From Ptiloglossa arizonensis (lineage: Eukaryota > Arthropoda > Insecta > Hymenoptera > Colletidae): a stretch of 64,000 nt of DNA. The first letter of the stretch is position 1, and the number at the start of each line of letters is the position of its first letter. This document shows, piece after piece, positions 63,638 through 64,000 of the stretch. The notes beneath the pieces were generated by a model. The model made no database searches. It was not told the DNA's origin and was given only the letters and a program-made list of their open reading frames with translations. The stretch spans positions 1 through 64,000 of the forward strand of contig NW_027479045.1 of assembly GCF_051014685.1 (NCBI RefSeq), written 5' to 3'. The position numbers were made by a program, and so were the translations under genes.

Positions 63638-64000
63638 GGATGGACCAAACCCAGAAGTTCCTGCTGCGTCTGAAAGTAGAAACTCGCCCGATTACAACGA
63701 TATGTGTATTTTTTCCCTAGGCCATTCTGGTTAAGCGTTAGGAGCTGCAGGAGTGCGAAAAATTTGTTGTCTTCTCAATCATTTCTTAGCTTCAAACTCC
63801 CATATCTCGCGAACGGATTGACCTAACCCAAAAATTCCTGTTGCATCTGAAAGTAGAAACTCGCCCGATTACAACGGTATGTGTATTTTTTCCCTAGGCC
63901 ATTCTGGTTAAGCGTTAGGAGCAGCAGAAGTGCGAAAAAGTTGTTGTCTTCTCAACCATTTCTTAGTTTCAAACTCCCATATCTCGGGAACGGATTGACC
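63638..64000 (+). repeat. 14-monomer higher-order repeat, unit 4 (cut by window end)
   Basis: GGATGGACCAAACCC, GAGCTGCAGGAG and TCTCGGGAACGG follow in the same order as in the three preceding units, so this domain continues beyond base 64000. Confidence 0.88.

Larger units (their letters stand above)
1..64000. repeat. Satellite DNA array, ~177 bp monomer, head to tail
   Basis: The block CTCGCGAACGGATTGACC and the block CTCGCCCGATTACAACGG recur about every 177 bp on the plus strand across the whole window; for example AACTCGCCCG begins at 1, 179, 357 and 534. No inverted monomer was found, so the array is strictly head to tail with about 361 monomers. Neighbouring monomers differ at many positions, while monomers several kilobases apart are often near identical, which is the mark of higher-order repeats. 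The array starts and ends inside monomers, so it continues on both sides. There is no stretch over 300 bases that is not satellite, and no transposon, tRNA, rRNA or gene was seen in it. The length is close to one nucleosome plus linker. I do not recognise the family: it is not primate alpha satellite or the Arabidopsis 178 bp repeat as I know them. A centromeric or pericentromeric origin is inferred from array form, not shown. Confidence 0.98.

Noticed and set aside
1..64000. CRISPR-like regular repeats
   Set aside because: The whole 177 bp unit is repeated with no unique spacers, and there are no cas genes.
1..64000. rDNA spacer, tRNA-derived repeat or known alpha satellite
   Set aside because: No rRNA or tRNA features are visible, and apart from the CENP-B-like box the monomer does not resemble alpha satellite.

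Overview
The whole 64 kb window is one uninterrupted satellite-DNA array. A monomer of about 177 bp (near 361 copies) runs head to tail in a single orientation from the first base to the last. I find no gene, RNA gene, transposon or stretch of unique sequence, and both ends lie inside the array. This points to a eukaryotic chromosome, most likely centromeric or pericentromeric heterochromatin. I do not recognise the family and cannot name the species. The monomer is about 43% G+C and holds about 9 CpG, close to what its base composition predicts, so it does not show the CpG loss expected of long-methylated vertebrate heterochromatin.

The array is built at several scales. From left to right: a very large higher-order repeat (HOR) of about 12.2 kb (about 69 monomers) is present as two copies (about 491-11690 and 12690-23355), with 2- and 3-monomer gains and losses between them. 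A 4.6-4.8 kb HOR (26/27 monomers) follows to about 33.2 kb, its last copies shortened. Next are a block with 1.06 kb (6-monomer) spacings (33.2-37.4 kb), two almost identical 2655 bp (15-monomer) units (37.39-42.69 kb), and a stretch of 1-, 2- and 4-monomer local amplifications (42.7-46.5 kb). A mosaic with 3.2-3.7 kb and 7.25 kb offsets runs to about 55.9 kb. The window ends in a regular 14-monomer HOR (2478 bp) with one 15-monomer variant, which continues past base 64000.

The most interesting signal is a possible link to centromere function. Nearly every monomer carries, on the minus strand at monomer positions 6-22, a sequence like the CENP-B box (minimal consensus NTTCGNNNNANNCGGGN). The common form matches 7 of the 9 fixed bases, a frequent variant matches 8, and one copy at 54305-54321 matches all 9. 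A second, plus-strand 8-of-9 match at monomer positions 44-60 occurs in 27 monomers between 2.1 and 53.7 kb and is absent from the 14-monomer HOR. A perfect 16 bp A/T-rich palindrome occurs in about 22 monomers. Short boxes can match by chance, so a centromeric role is inference.

There are no genes working together here. Open frames of 68-134 codons on both strands arise because 177 is divisible by 3 and each of two frames has one TAG per monomer that some variants lose.
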